Assembly (NCBI RefSeq): GCF_042850985.1
Contig: NZ_AP031415.1
Location: 1,612,001-1,676,000 of the forward strand
Reading direction: 5' to 3'
Length of the DNA stretch: 64,000 nucleotides
DNA from: Allocoprobacillus sp002160865
GTDB lineage: Bacteria; Bacillota_I; Bacilli_A; Erysipelotrichales; Coprobacillaceae
Part shown: in pieces, positions 16,973-25,280 of the stretch
Numbering within the stretch: the stretch's first letter is position 1
Layout: every line of letters begins with the position of its first letter
Notes under the pieces: generated by a model
What the model was told of the DNA's origin: nothing
The model's input: only the letters and a program-made list of their open reading frames with translations
The model's database searches: none
Translations under genes and position numbers: made by a program

Positions 16973-17902
16973 TTATAAAATTTGATAAATAAAAACAATG
17001 ATCGGCATTGTGATAATACAAAAAATAACAGACATAACATTCATGATACTCGTATAGCCTGGATGTTTATCATATAACTGGGCAAATTGGGTAATTGTTG
17101 CAGCAGCAGGAGCACTCGCAGCCAAAAGACTGATCAACAATATCTGATAAGCATCCTGATGAAAATTTTGTAATCCCAGCAAACGAAACGCCAAAATCAC
17201 AGCCAAAGGATAAACAATCAATCTCAAAAGACAAATACCATAAACTCTTTTTTCTTTAAAAATAGATAAAATATCAATATCGCCTAATAACATTCCAATC
17301 ACCAGCATACTTAATGGCCCTACCATAGAACCAACACTACTTACTGTATCATGAATCAGTGCTGGAAAATGCCAGCGTGCTATAAACATAATCATTCCTA
17401 ACATAATCGCTATAACATTCACATTCAAGATAATCTTTTTGAAATCATACTGCTTTTCATTACAAACCAGATTTTTTCCATGTGTCCATATTAAAATAGT
17501 TTGAACAACCATATATCCACTTGTATATAAAACCCATTCTTCCCCTAAAATAGAAGCTACCAAAGGTATAATCAGATTACCAGCATTAGAATAAATAAGC
17601 GTTGCTTTTTCTACAGGCATAAAATGAAAGATCTGCCCTAATAATTTTGTTAATGGAATGAAAATCAAATGAACGACAATAGCTCCAATAAAAGATAAAA
17701 TCAATCCCATCAGCTTCTCATTTGTAAAATCAATCTGAAAAGAATTTAAAATTGTACAAGGACAAACAATATATAAAACAATTTTAGAAATCACTTTACT
17801 ATCATCAGATGTCAGTACACGACACTTTACAGTTAAATATCCTACAAAAATAATAAGAAATAATCCAAAAATATTTTGAGCTAATAAAAGACTTAATTCC
17901 AT
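16973..17902 (-). CDS. AEC-family transporter
   Basis: This is a 309-residue membrane protein with about ten hydrophobic segments and the AEC (auxin efflux carrier-like) pattern: N-terminal FGLFLIIFVGYL, a central YSNAGNLIIPL and the C-terminal SAPAAATITQFAQLY. Bacterial members are linked to malate, malonate or other organic acids. It is divergent from an L-lactate/2-hydroxyacid dehydrogenase gene, which makes export or exchange of an organic acid plausible, though this is only a context argument. The ATG at 17902 is chosen for the GGGAGAGGA ribosome site. Confidence 0.85.
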   Translation of the reverse strand: MELSLLLAQNIFGLFLIIFVGYLTVKCRVLTSDDSKVISKIVLYIVCPCTILNSFQIDFTNEKLMGLILSFIGAIVVHLIFIPLTKLLGQIFHFMPVEKATLIYSNAGNLIIPLVASILGEEWVLYTSGYMVVQTILIWTHGKNLVCNEKQYDFKKIILNVNVIAIMLGMIMFIARWHFPALIHDTVSSVGSMVGPLSMLVIGMLLGDIDILSIFKEKRVYGICLLRLIVYPLAVILAFRLLGLQNFHQDAYQILLISLLAASAPAAATITQFAQLYDKHPGYTSIMNVMSVIFCIITMPIIVFIYQIL

Positions 17903-18006
17903 AAATTTCCTCTCCCACATATAGTATACTTATTTTTATCAAACACACATTTTATTTTCAGGTTTTGAAAACTTTTTATCATATTTCATTACAATTTTAT
18001 GAATTA

Positions 18007-18015
18007 TGATATAAT
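18007..18015 (+). promoter_or_regulatory. Extended -10 promoter of the LDH-family gene
   Basis: TGATATAAT gives a consensus TATAAT with an upstream TG, about 30 bp before the start codon; the -35 (ATTACA, 16 bp upstream) is weak. Confidence 0.6.
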
Positions 18016-18045
18016 CATTTTAGACTTATAACGAGGAGAAAAGAA

Positions 18046-18999
18046 ATGAAATTAGAAAAAAGAAAAATTGTCATTATTGGATGTGGACACGTTGGTGTCA
18101 GTACTGCATTTTGTTTGATTAATCAAGGTCTATGTGACGAAATTGCTTTGATTGATTTGAATGAAGAAAAAGTTTTAGGAGAAGTCTTAGATTTATCTCA
18201 AAGCATTGAATATATGAATCGTAATACACATGTCAAAGTGGGACGATATGAAGACTGTGAAGATGCTCAAATTGTTATCATCACAGCAAGTGTTCCAACC
18301 CCTCAAAGTGGTAATGACCGTTTAAAGATGTTAGAACCATCTTTAAATGTCATGAAAAGTATTATTACTCAAATTAAAGAACATCATTTTGATGGACATT
18401 TGATTGTTGTTTCAAACCCTGTAGATTTAATGAGTTATTATGCTTATAAACTTTCTGGTTTACCAGCTAATCAGGTTATTGGAACAGGAACAACATTAGA
18501 TACAGCCCGTTTAAAATATTTCATCGCCCAAAAAATCCAAGTTGATCCTCGCAGTGTTCATGCGATGGTCATTGGTGAACATGGAGATAGTGAAATGATT
18601 CCATGGTCAACTGTTCGTATTGGTGGTAAGGATATTTATAGTGTTGTTCAAGATAATCAGAGTCGTTTAGGACAAGAACCCTATCAACAGATGAAAAAAG
18701 ATACAATTCAGGCTGGTTGGGAAATTTTCAATCGTAAAGGGAATACTTGTTATGGTATAGCCTCAAGTACAGTCGGTATTATTCGCACAATCTTACATAA
18801 TGAAAACCAGATTTTACCTGTTTCAACATTGCTTCGTGGCGAATATGGTCAGGATGATTTATTTATCAGTGTGCCAGCCATCATTGATCGTAGTGGTGTT
18901 AGAGAAATTGTTGAATTACGCATGACACCACAAGAACAAGAAGAGTTCAATCAATCTTGTCAACGCTTAAAATCATTTTATGATCTTTTAAATCAATAG
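18046..18999 (+). CDS. ldh: L-lactate dehydrogenase family enzyme (L-2-hydroxyacid dehydrogenase)
   Basis: This 317-residue NAD-dependent oxidoreductase has the LDH/MDH fold: a GCGHVG nucleotide loop, VSNPVDLM, GTGTTLDTAR and the active-site GEHGDSE with catalytic His. In classical LDH the mobile loop carries Gln shortly before Arg (QxPGETR). Here it reads PTPQSGNDR, so the Gln is shifted or replaced. Related L-2-hydroxyisocaproate dehydrogenases also diverge in this loop. Lactate dehydrogenase is the default call, but a branched 2-keto acid substrate is possible. AACGAGGAG lies before the ATG. Confidence 0.85.
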   Translation: MKLEKRKIVIIGCGHVGVSTAFCLINQGLCDEIALIDLNEEKVLGEVLDLSQSIEYMNRNTHVKVGRYEDCEDAQIVIITASVPTPQSGNDRLKMLEPSLNVMKSIITQIKEHHFDGHLIVVSNPVDLMSYYAYKLSGLPANQVIGTGTTLDTARLKYFIAQKIQVDPRSVHAMVIGEHGDSEMIPWSTVRIGGKDIYSVVQDNQSRLGQEPYQQMKKDTIQAGWEIFNRKGNTCYGIASSTVGIIRTILHNENQILPVSTLLRGEYGQDDLFISVPAIIDRSGVREIVELRMTPQEQEEFNQSCQRLKSFYDLLNQ

Positions 19000-19046
19000 G
19001 CCCTTTAAATAATTGAGGGGTCTAATCTAAAAAGCTTTAAATTAAT

Positions 19047-19077
19047 AGTGGGGTATTTTGACCCCACTTTCATTTTA
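19047..19077 (+). terminator. Hairpin after the LDH-family gene, possible terminator
   Basis: A perfect 8-bp GC-rich stem with a 6-nt loop is followed by a short, interrupted T tract. It may end the dehydrogenase transcript. Confidence 0.5.
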
Positions 19078-19408
19078 AAGCAGGTCGAACAATATTTGAT
19101 TGGTGACTATCTGTCATCTTTTTTTATTACATTTTCCTCTTGGTTTACCAACTCTTTTCATCTTTTTTTCATGCTCGGTTGCAGTATGTTTTTATATGAA
19201 TTTTGCGAATAGATGAACTTATTTCTAGCTCTTGCAAAGTTTTGCATTCCATTTGCATTACTGGTTGATCTTCTTGATATAGTTATTTTTTTCTCAATAG
19301 GTCTGCTAGATAGTCTTCTTTTTCGTAATATTGTTTGCAAACAAATTATAACAGGAGATTCTCATTTTATAAAAAGCAACCCCAATTTAAATTTAAAGCA
19401 AGAAAAGA

Positions 19409-19442
19409 CAGACCCCTTTAAAAATTTAAAGGCTAGGGTCTG
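19409..19442. repeat. Bulged inverted repeat
   Basis: Arms CAGACCC-CTTTAAA and TTTAAAG-GGGTCTG pair over 14 bp with a four-base bulge (GCTA) on one side. The sequence is similar to the segment just after the dehydrogenase stop. Confidence 0.6.
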
Positions 19443-19471
19443 CCCCGCAAATATTTAATATACCAATCAAT

Positions 19472-19500
19472 AGTTCTATGCTTAAACATAGAACTTTTTT
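19472..19500 (+). terminator. Strong hairpin terminator (plus strand)
   Basis: A perfect 9-bp stem (AGTTCTATG/CATAGAACT) with a 6-nt loop and six T points rightward, facing the end of lrgB. It may protect lrgB from antisense read-through. Confidence 0.8.
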
Positions 19501-20194
19501 ATATCCATAAACGAATCATAATAGGCGCTAAAAACACAGTGAATATACCTGAAATCACAATGGATAAACTACTCATTGCTGCCTCAATTTCACCCCACTC
19601 AATTGCTTTCGCTGTTCCAATAGCATGAGCACTATTTCCTAATGCCAAACCACGTGCAACAGGATGATTGATATGGAAAACTTTAAAAATCGTTTTAGCA
19701 ATCATCGATCCAAAAATACCTGTTAAAATGACAACACCTACTGTCATTGTCGAATGACCACCAAGTAATTCTGATACTCCAATAGCAATCGCTGTCGTAA
19801 TAGATTTTGGCATCAAAGAATATAAAACTGTTTCACTTGTCTTCAACAAAATACAAAGAACCATAACACTCATCAAACCAGACAGACAACCACATAATAA
19901 GCTTGCTATAATAGCTCCAAAATGTTTAACCAGGACTTGTGTTTGTTTATATAAAGGAATCGCTAAACAAACAGTTGATGGAGTCAATAAATATGTAATC
20001 ATTTGTGCTCCTTGATTATATGTCTGAAAATCAATATCTAAAACATATAAAACAAAGATAGTTAAAAAAGCACTGATTAATAATGGATTCAAAAGAGAAT
20101 AAGACCATCGCTTTCTTATTTGAACAGCCAACCAATATGTTAATAAACTTAATACAATGCCAAAACAAGATGTTTCAATCAATAAATTATTCAT
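19499..20194 (-). CDS. lrgB: LrgB/CidB-family membrane protein
   Basis: This 231-residue protein with about seven hydrophobic segments has the LrgB signature MPKSITTAIAIGVSELLGG and the later HPVARGLALGNSAHAIGTAKA. LrgAB and CidAB pairs were described as holin/antiholin-like modulators of murein hydrolases; some members move pyruvate or glycolate. The start overlaps the lrgA stop by 8 bp, so the pair is coupled. No LytSR two-component system is encoded nearby, so induction must come from elsewhere. Confidence 0.92.
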   Translation of the reverse strand: MNNLLIETSCFGIVLSLLTYWLAVQIRKRWSYSLLNPLLISAFLTIFVLYVLDIDFQTYNQGAQMITYLLTPSTVCLAIPLYKQTQVLVKHFGAIIASLLCGCLSGLMSVMVLCILLKTSETVLYSLMPKSITTAIAIGVSELLGGHSTMTVGVVILTGIFGSMIAKTIFKVFHINHPVARGLALGNSAHAIGTAKAIEWGEIEAAMSSLSIVISGIFTVFLAPIMIRLWI

Positions 20195-20540
20195 TGATAT
20201 TTTTCCTTTCTATCATATATTGTGCAACTTTCCCTGTCACTACCATCACAATGACTGTACTTATAACAAGAACAATCATAATCACAGCTATGTTTTCAAA
20301 TAATTCTTCTTTGACATTCATTAAACCAACAGCAGATGGAACAAATAAAACAGGCATAATCAAAATCAGCCAATCTGCAACATCTTCTATTGCTGATAAT
20401 GGAATTATTTTTGTATAAAGACCAACTAACATAATCAACAATCCATAAACACTTGCTGGAATGGGTAATGGTAAAAAACTCAATAATTCTCCTACAAATG
20501 AAATCAACATAATAATAAGAAACTGATGTATATATTTCAT
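20187..20540 (-). CDS. lrgA: LrgA/CidA-family membrane protein
   Basis: This is a 117-residue holin-like protein with four hydrophobic segments and the LrgA pattern LPLPIPASVYGLLIMLVGL, then LMPVLFVPSAVGLMN-like sequence (here IMPVLFVPSAVGLMN). It partners LrgB directly downstream. The ribosome site AGGAGGTCGTT precedes the ATG, and an extended -10 (TGTTATAAT, 20570-20575) lies about 30 bp upstream. Confidence 0.92.
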   Translation of the reverse strand: MKYIHQFLIIMLISFVGELLSFLPLPIPASVYGLLIMLVGLYTKIIPLSAIEDVADWLILIMPVLFVPSAVGLMNVKEELFENIAVIMIVLVISTVIVMVVTGKVAQYMIERKNINE

Positions 20541-20582
20541 AACGACCTCCTGTTGTGATACCGTGCAACATTATAACATGAT

Positions 20583-20611
20583 TTGACTGATGATTATACT
20601 TTTTTTATAAA
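20583..20611 (+). promoter_or_regulatory. Promoter of the exonuclease gene
   Basis: TTGACT (20583-20588) and TATAAA (20606-20611) are 17 bp apart, about 55 bp ahead of the chosen start. It is divergent from the lrgAB promoter. Confidence 0.6.
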
Positions 20612-20665
20612 TTCATTTGCATTTTTATATTGAATAGATTTAAATATAGAATTGAGGTGATCACA

Positions 20666-21226
20666 ATGGCTTATCAAAAACAATATTATAAAAGAGGTCA
20701 TTATGTTAAAAAAATCATTGATGATTATTGTGTTATAGATATCGAAACAACAGGTTTATCTTGGCAAAAAGATAAAATTATTGAAATTGGAATATTAAAG
20801 GTCAGAAACAAGGAAATCATTGAACGTTATTGCCAGTTAATCAATCCCCAACAGAATATTACTCCTTTTATCACTCAACTCACTGGCATTGATAATCAAA
20901 TGGTAGAGGATATGCCTGTTCTCTCTTCTGTTCAAGATGACATTTTGCAGTTTCTTGGATACGATCCAATTATTGGACATAATACAGCTTTCGATCTTAA
21001 TTTTATTGCGAATCATTTTCAGATCAATTTATCTAATGAATATATGGATACGGTTCAATTTTGTAGAAAGGTTTATCCTCAAATGCCCCATCATCGTTTA
21101 ACAGACATGGTAGAATTTTTAGGGCTTTCCACAAATGAACACCGTTCTTTAGCAGATTGCATATCTACATATGAACTTTATGAACACCTTAAAAAAGAAA
21201 TAATTAGACAACATATATCCATATAA
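20666..21226 (+). CDS. DnaQ-like 3'-5' exonuclease (DEDDh)
   Basis: This protein of about 186 residues has the full set of DEDDh motifs: DIETTG (Exo I), GHNTAFDLNF (Exo II) and HRSLADC (Exo III, with the His). It resembles the proofreading exonuclease segment of PolC but stands alone, as seen in many Firmicutes. It probably trims DNA or RNA 3' ends; the specific role is unknown. The ATG at 20666 follows TTGAGGTGATC, which fits a ribosome site; an upstream in-frame ATG at 20630 does not. Confidence 0.88.
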   Translation: MAYQKQYYKRGHYVKKIIDDYCVIDIETTGLSWQKDKIIEIGILKVRNKEIIERYCQLINPQQNITPFITQLTGIDNQMVEDMPVLSSVQDDILQFLGYDPIIGHNTAFDLNFIANHFQINLSNEYMDTVQFCRKVYPQMPHHRLTDMVEFLGLSTNEHRSLADCISTYELYEHLKKEIIRQHISI

Positions 21227-21313
21227 ATACCTCAAAAGCATAGCTGACTATCCATTATAAGTATTTGATTTTTATAATGTCTATATATAGAATATAGTCA
21301 AGGAGGCTTTCAT

Positions 21314-21550
21314 ATGATTCAAATGTTTACCAAAGAAGATATTCAAAAAAGTTTAGAAGATATGGGATGTTCATCCAAACAAGTTCAAGAATTTGTTGAT
21401 GACTTTGAAAATCATCGTTTTGAATTTCTTTTCCTTTTTTTAAAAAAGAAAAGATATGAAATTCTAGATGAAGTGCATCAAAAACAAAAGAAAATTGATC
21501 ATCTTGATTATCTGATTTACACTTTAAAAAATATTCAAAATAAAGCATAA
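21314..21550 (+). CDS. Small conserved-type helical protein next to DUF3737 gene
   Basis: This is a 78-residue, charged, mostly helical protein (TKEDIQKSLEDMGCSSKQVQEF at the start, then a probable coiled-coil helix rich in Lys and Glu). No enzyme motif is seen. AAGGAGG lies 7 nt before the ATG, a very strong ribosome site. It is followed after 24 bp by a DUF3737 gene on the same strand, and the two share one terminator, so a functional link is likely. I do not recognise a characterised family. Confidence 0.7.
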   Translation: MIQMFTKEDIQKSLEDMGCSSKQVQEFVDDFENHRFEFLFLFLKKKRYEILDEVHQKQKKIDHLDYLIYTLKNIQNKA

Positions 21551-21574
21551 GCTTTCTTAAAGGAGGTCAATATC

Positions 21575-22465
21575 ATGCAAATCAAACAGATTATTGAAAA
21601 TCAAACTTTTGATGAAGAAAGAGCTTTATACAACATACAAAATACTGAAGTGAGAAACTGTACTTTTGCTGGTCCTCAAGATGGAGAATCTGTCTTGAAA
21701 GAAACAAGACAAGTCAGAGTTGATCATTGTACTTTTTCGCTTCGTTATCCCTTATGGCATGTACAGGGTTATGAATTAATTCACAGCTCTTTAGATGAAT
21801 TAACAAGAGCTCCTATCTGGTATTCTCATCATGGTTTGATTGATTCTTGTGATATTCAAGGTATAAAAATTTTAAGAGAATGTAGTGATACAATTGTTTC
21901 AAATTGTCAGATTCAATCACCAGAGTTTGGCTGGTTCTGCCAGGATATTTCTATTAAAGATAGTGAAATTCATTCTGAATATATGTTACTTCATAGTCAT
22001 CATGTTAAAATTGATCATTTGAAATTTACAGGAAAATATTCTTTCCAGTATATGCATGACTTAGAAATTACAAATTCTTATTTAGATACAAAAGATGCCT
22101 TCTGGCATAGCAGTAACGTCATCGTTAAAGATTCTGTTGTCAAAGGTGAATATTTAGGGTGGTTTTCAAAAAATGTCACATTCATTAACTGTCAGATCAT
22201 TGGAACACAACCATTATGTTATTGTGAAAACTTGAAACTCATTGATTGTGAAATGATTGATTGCGATTTAGCATTTGAATATTCTGATGTACAGGCAACA
22301 ATCAAAGGACATGTTGATTCTATTAAAAATGTCAAATCAGGAACAATTACGGTTGACAGTGTTGGTGAAATCATCAATGAAGATGCTGTTATGGAAACAA
22401 ATGGTCAAGTGATCATCAGACAAGTCCCTATAAACAATCAGTCTATTTGTCAATGCTGTTGTTAA
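21575..22465 (+). CDS. DUF3737 right-handed beta-helix protein
   Basis: This 296-residue protein is built of short repeats of about 20 residues such as VRNCTFAG, IDSCDIQG, VSNCQIQS and INCQIIGT, giving a right-handed parallel beta-helix. This matches the DUF3737 family, which is common in gut Firmicutes and has no proven function. There is no signal peptide, so it is cytoplasmic. It ends in an unusual Cys-rich tail (CQCCC) that could bind metal or be lost in relatives. AAGGAGGTC precedes the ATG. Confidence 0.85.
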   Translation: MQIKQIIENQTFDEERALYNIQNTEVRNCTFAGPQDGESVLKETRQVRVDHCTFSLRYPLWHVQGYELIHSSLDELTRAPIWYSHHGLIDSCDIQGIKILRECSDTIVSNCQIQSPEFGWFCQDISIKDSEIHSEYMLLHSHHVKIDHLKFTGKYSFQYMHDLEITNSYLDTKDAFWHSSNVIVKDSVVKGEYLGWFSKNVTFINCQIIGTQPLCYCENLKLIDCEMIDCDLAFEYSDVQATIKGHVDSIKNVKSGTITVDSVGEIINEDAVMETNGQVIIRQVPINNQSICQCCC

Positions 22466-22493
22466 ACGTTAACTGAAAAGTTAGCGTTTTTTT
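22465..22493 (+). terminator. Intrinsic terminator after the DUF3737 gene
   Basis: A 10-bp stem (AACGTTAACT/AGTTAGCGTT) with a GAAA loop and a run of seven T. Confidence 0.9.
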
Positions 22494-22513
22494 GTTATCA
22501 ATAATTGAACATT

Positions 22514-22564
22514 AAAAAAGTGAATCTCTGCAATTAAGATACCTTAACTTTTAGAAATTCACTT
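22514..22564 (-). terminator. Intrinsic terminator after leuS
   Basis: An extended hairpin: outer arms of 12 bp (AAGTGAATTTCT/AGAGATTCACTT), an inner stem, and six T on the minus strand. Confidence 0.8.
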
Positions 22565-22597
22565 CTCTCTTCATTCCATGTTTATAAATCAATATTT

Positions 22598-24997
22598 TTA
22601 TTTCACAACAATATTGACAATCTTATTTTTCACGACAATAATTTTCACAATATTCTTTCCTTCAGTATGTGTTTTTACATTATCTTGAGCTAAAGCTTCC
22701 TGTTTCACGACTTCATCATCTTCATCTTTATTCACAGTAATTTTAGCACGAAGTTTTCCATTAACCTGTACAGCCATTTCAATTGTTGACTGTTCCAACA
22801 TCGCTTCATCATATGTTGGCCATGGTTCATAAGCTAATGTTTCATCATGTCCAAGTAACTGCCACATTTCTTCACAGACATGTGGAGCGATACAGCTTAA
22901 CATTTTCACTAAGTTTTCAGCATATGGACGATAAACAGTTTTAGCTTTATAAGCTTCATTGACAAAAATCATCATTTGTGAAATAGCAGTATTAAATCCT
23001 AATGTTTCATAATCATGAGTGACTTTTTTGACAGTAGAATGATAAACAAAGTCTAATGAATGATCATTTTCATCACTTAATTTATCAGATTCCACAATCA
23101 AACGATACACACGATCCAACCATTTTCTAGCACCGTCAACACCTGTTTCACTCCATGGTTTACTTGCTTCCAAAGGTCCCATAAACATTTCATAAACTCT
23201 TAATGTATCAGCCCCATAAGTTTGAACAATATCATCAGGGTTAATGACATTACCTTTAGATTTACTCATCTTTTCACCATTTGTTCCTAAAATCATACCT
23301 TGATGATATAATTTTTGGAATGGCTCAGGATGTGACAAATATCCTTTATCATATAAATAACGATTCCACATACGAGAATATAATAAGTGTCCAACAGCAT
23401 GTTCTGGTCCACCAACATATAAATCAACTGGTAACCAGTGATCCAATAACTTTCTATCAGCAATCGCATGATCATTATGTGGATCAATATATCGCATATA
23501 ATACCAGCTGCTTCCCGCACTTCCTGGCATTGTACTTGTTTCACGTTTTCCAGCTTTTCCATTCACAGTGACATTCACCCAGTCTGTAGCTTTATCCAAT
23601 GGTGATGCCCCACTTTTAGAAGGTGAGTAATCTTCTAATGGTGGTAAAATCAATGGTAATTCATCATCTGATAATGCAACGGAAGTGCCATCATCAAAAT
23701 TAATCACTGGAATTGGTTCTCCCCAGTATCTTTGACGTGCAAAGATCCATTCTCTTAAACGATAATTCACTTTCTTTTCACCACAATGATGATCAGTTAA
23801 CCATTGAATCATTGTTTCAATAGCATCTTCTTTATTCATACCATTTAAGAAATCAGAATTAATATGATTTCCATCCTGTGTCCATGCTTCTTTTGTAACA
23901 TCTCCACCTTCAAGCACTGGAATAATTTCAAGACCAAATTTATTCGCAAATTCCCAGTCACGATCATCATGAGCAGGAACCGCCATAATAGCACCAGTTC
24001 CATATCCTGCTAAAACATAATCTGAAATCCAAATAGGTATTTTCTTTTGATTCACTGGGTTAATCGCATAAGCACCAGTAAAGACACCTGTTTTATCTTT
24101 ATTTAATTCAGTACGTTCTAATTCAGATTTTGTGGCACAGACTTTCACATAGGCTTCAATCGCTTCTTTTTGTTGTGGTGTTGTAATCTTAGCTACCAAT
24201 TCATGTTCAGGAGCTAACACACAATAAGTTGCGCCAAAAAGCGTATCACAACGTGTTGTAAACACAGTAAACTGTTCATCATGTCCATCAACTTGGAAAT
24301 GCACATGAGCGCCAATAGATTTTCCAATCCAGTTTCTTTGAATTTCTTTGGTAGATTCAGGCCAATCAACATCCTCTAAACCAGCCAATAATTTTTCAGC
24401 ATAAGCAGGAATATCAATAACCCACTGTTTCATATTCTTTCTAATAACTGGGTATCCCCCACGTTCACTTTTTCCATCAATGATTTCATCATTAGCTAAA
24501 ACAGTTCCTAATTCTTCACACCAGTTCACTGGAATATCCACATTTTTAGCTAAACCATCTTCATAAAGCTGTTTAAAAATCCATTGTGTCCAATGATAAT
24601 AATCAGGATCACAAGTAGAAATACATTTATCCCAATCAAACGAAAAACCTAACATCTTTAACTGATGTGTAAAAGTTTCAATATTATGACGTGTAAATCC
24701 TTCAGGGTGATTTCCTGTTTTAATCGCATATTGTTCAGCTGGTAATCCAAAAGCATCAAATCCCATTGGATGTAAAACATTATATCCCTGCATTCTTTTC
24801 ATACGTGACATAATATCTGTCGCTGTATATCCTTCAGGATGCCCAACATGTAATCCTTGTCCTGATGGATATGGAAACATATCTAAAGCATAGTATTTAG
24901 GTTTTGAAAAATCCCAAACATCAGTATAGAAAGTCTGATGTTCATCCCAATATTTTTGCCATTTCTTTTCAATGGCTTGATGATCAAATGGCATCAT
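22598..24997 (-). CDS. leuS: Leucyl-tRNA synthetase
   Basis: This enzyme charges tRNA-Leu. The 799 residues show the class I signatures HVGHPEGY (HIGH region, about residues 50-57) and KMSKS (in GEKMSKSKGN near residue 575), an editing domain in between (GTGAIMAVPAHDDRDWEF) and the C-terminal anticodon-binding part. It begins with two ATG codons; the second, at 24994, has the better spacing (8 nt) from GGAGG. Expression is controlled by a T-box leader with a CTC (Leu) specifier directly upstream. Confidence 0.97.
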   Translation of the reverse strand: MMPFDHQAIEKKWQKYWDEHQTFYTDVWDFSKPKYYALDMFPYPSGQGLHVGHPEGYTATDIMSRMKRMQGYNVLHPMGFDAFGLPAEQYAIKTGNHPEGFTRHNIETFTHQLKMLGFSFDWDKCISTCDPDYYHWTQWIFKQLYEDGLAKNVDIPVNWCEELGTVLANDEIIDGKSERGGYPVIRKNMKQWVIDIPAYAEKLLAGLEDVDWPESTKEIQRNWIGKSIGAHVHFQVDGHDEQFTVFTTRCDTLFGATYCVLAPEHELVAKITTPQQKEAIEAYVKVCATKSELERTELNKDKTGVFTGAYAINPVNQKKIPIWISDYVLAGYGTGAIMAVPAHDDRDWEFANKFGLEIIPVLEGGDVTKEAWTQDGNHINSDFLNGMNKEDAIETMIQWLTDHHCGEKKVNYRLREWIFARQRYWGEPIPVINFDDGTSVALSDDELPLILPPLEDYSPSKSGASPLDKATDWVNVTVNGKAGKRETSTMPGSAGSSWYYMRYIDPHNDHAIADRKLLDHWLPVDLYVGGPEHAVGHLLYSRMWNRYLYDKGYLSHPEPFQKLYHQGMILGTNGEKMSKSKGNVINPDDIVQTYGADTLRVYEMFMGPLEASKPWSETGVDGARKWLDRVYRLIVESDKLSDENDHSLDFVYHSTVKKVTHDYETLGFNTAISQMMIFVNEAYKAKTVYRPYAENLVKMLSCIAPHVCEEMWQLLGHDETLAYEPWPTYDEAMLEQSTIEMAVQVNGKLRAKITVNKDEDDEVVKQEALAQDNVKTHTEGKNIVKIIVVKNKIVNIVVK

Positions 24998-25016
24998 TTA
25001 TCCCTCCTTATAATAT

Positions 25017-25039
25017 AAAAAGCCGTCCTTCTAAGGACG
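25017..25039 (-). terminator. T-box terminator ahead of leuS
   Basis: The stem CGTCCTT/AAGGACG with a two-base loop and five T on the minus strand lies just after the T-box sequence. Confidence 0.85.
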
Positions 25040-25225
25040 ACTTGATCGCGATACCACCTTAGTTCATATATGACATCCATATATGCTCTCAAAACTTTAA
25101 CGCAGTTAACGACAAAGACTACTCTTTTCATCTTTGTATCTCCAAGGCGAGTTCATTGCCTAACCTGTCTATTTCCACCACCCATAGACTCTCTAAAAAG
25201 TATCAACAACTACTACTCCTTTTCA
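25040..25225 (-). promoter_or_regulatory. T-box riboswitch of leuS
   Basis: The T-box sequence AAGGTGGTATCGCG is at 25047-25060 and Stem I lies upstream. The specifier is CTC (25149-25151) in the context GAACTCGCC, a leucine codon matching the downstream gene. Uncharged tRNA-Leu should stabilise the antiterminator. Confidence 0.93.
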
Positions 25226-25244
25226 TCGATTCTAAACACAAAAT

Positions 25245-25272
25245 ATTATATCATATGTTTATTATTTTGCAA
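25245..25272 (-). promoter_or_regulatory. leuS promoter
   Basis: TTGCAA (25267-25272) and TATAAT (25245-25250) are 16 bp apart, with TGA before the -10. Confidence 0.7.
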
Positions 25273-25280
25273 ATCTTTTC

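Larger units (their letters stand above)
19000..19471. other. Gene-free stretch with related inverted repeats, possible decayed mobile element
   Basis: No convincing gene is present. The left end (19001-19023) reads CCCTTTAAAT..GGGGTCT. The reverse complement of the right end (19409-19431) reads CCTTTAAATT..AGGGGTCTG, almost the same, so related sequences face each other about 400 bp apart. A perfect hairpin, AGTGGGGT/ACCCCACT, lies at 19047-19068. The minus strand between 19350 and 19100 gives short peptide pieces in two frames broken by stops. Together this resembles the remains of a small mobile element or insertion-sequence ends, but no family is recognised. Confidence 0.4.

Noticed and set aside
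19213..19458. Open frame of 81 codons on the plus strand after the LDH-family gene
   Set aside because: No ribosome site before the ATG, it runs through the inverted repeat at 19409-19442, and the composition (hydrophobic then random) looks like chance.
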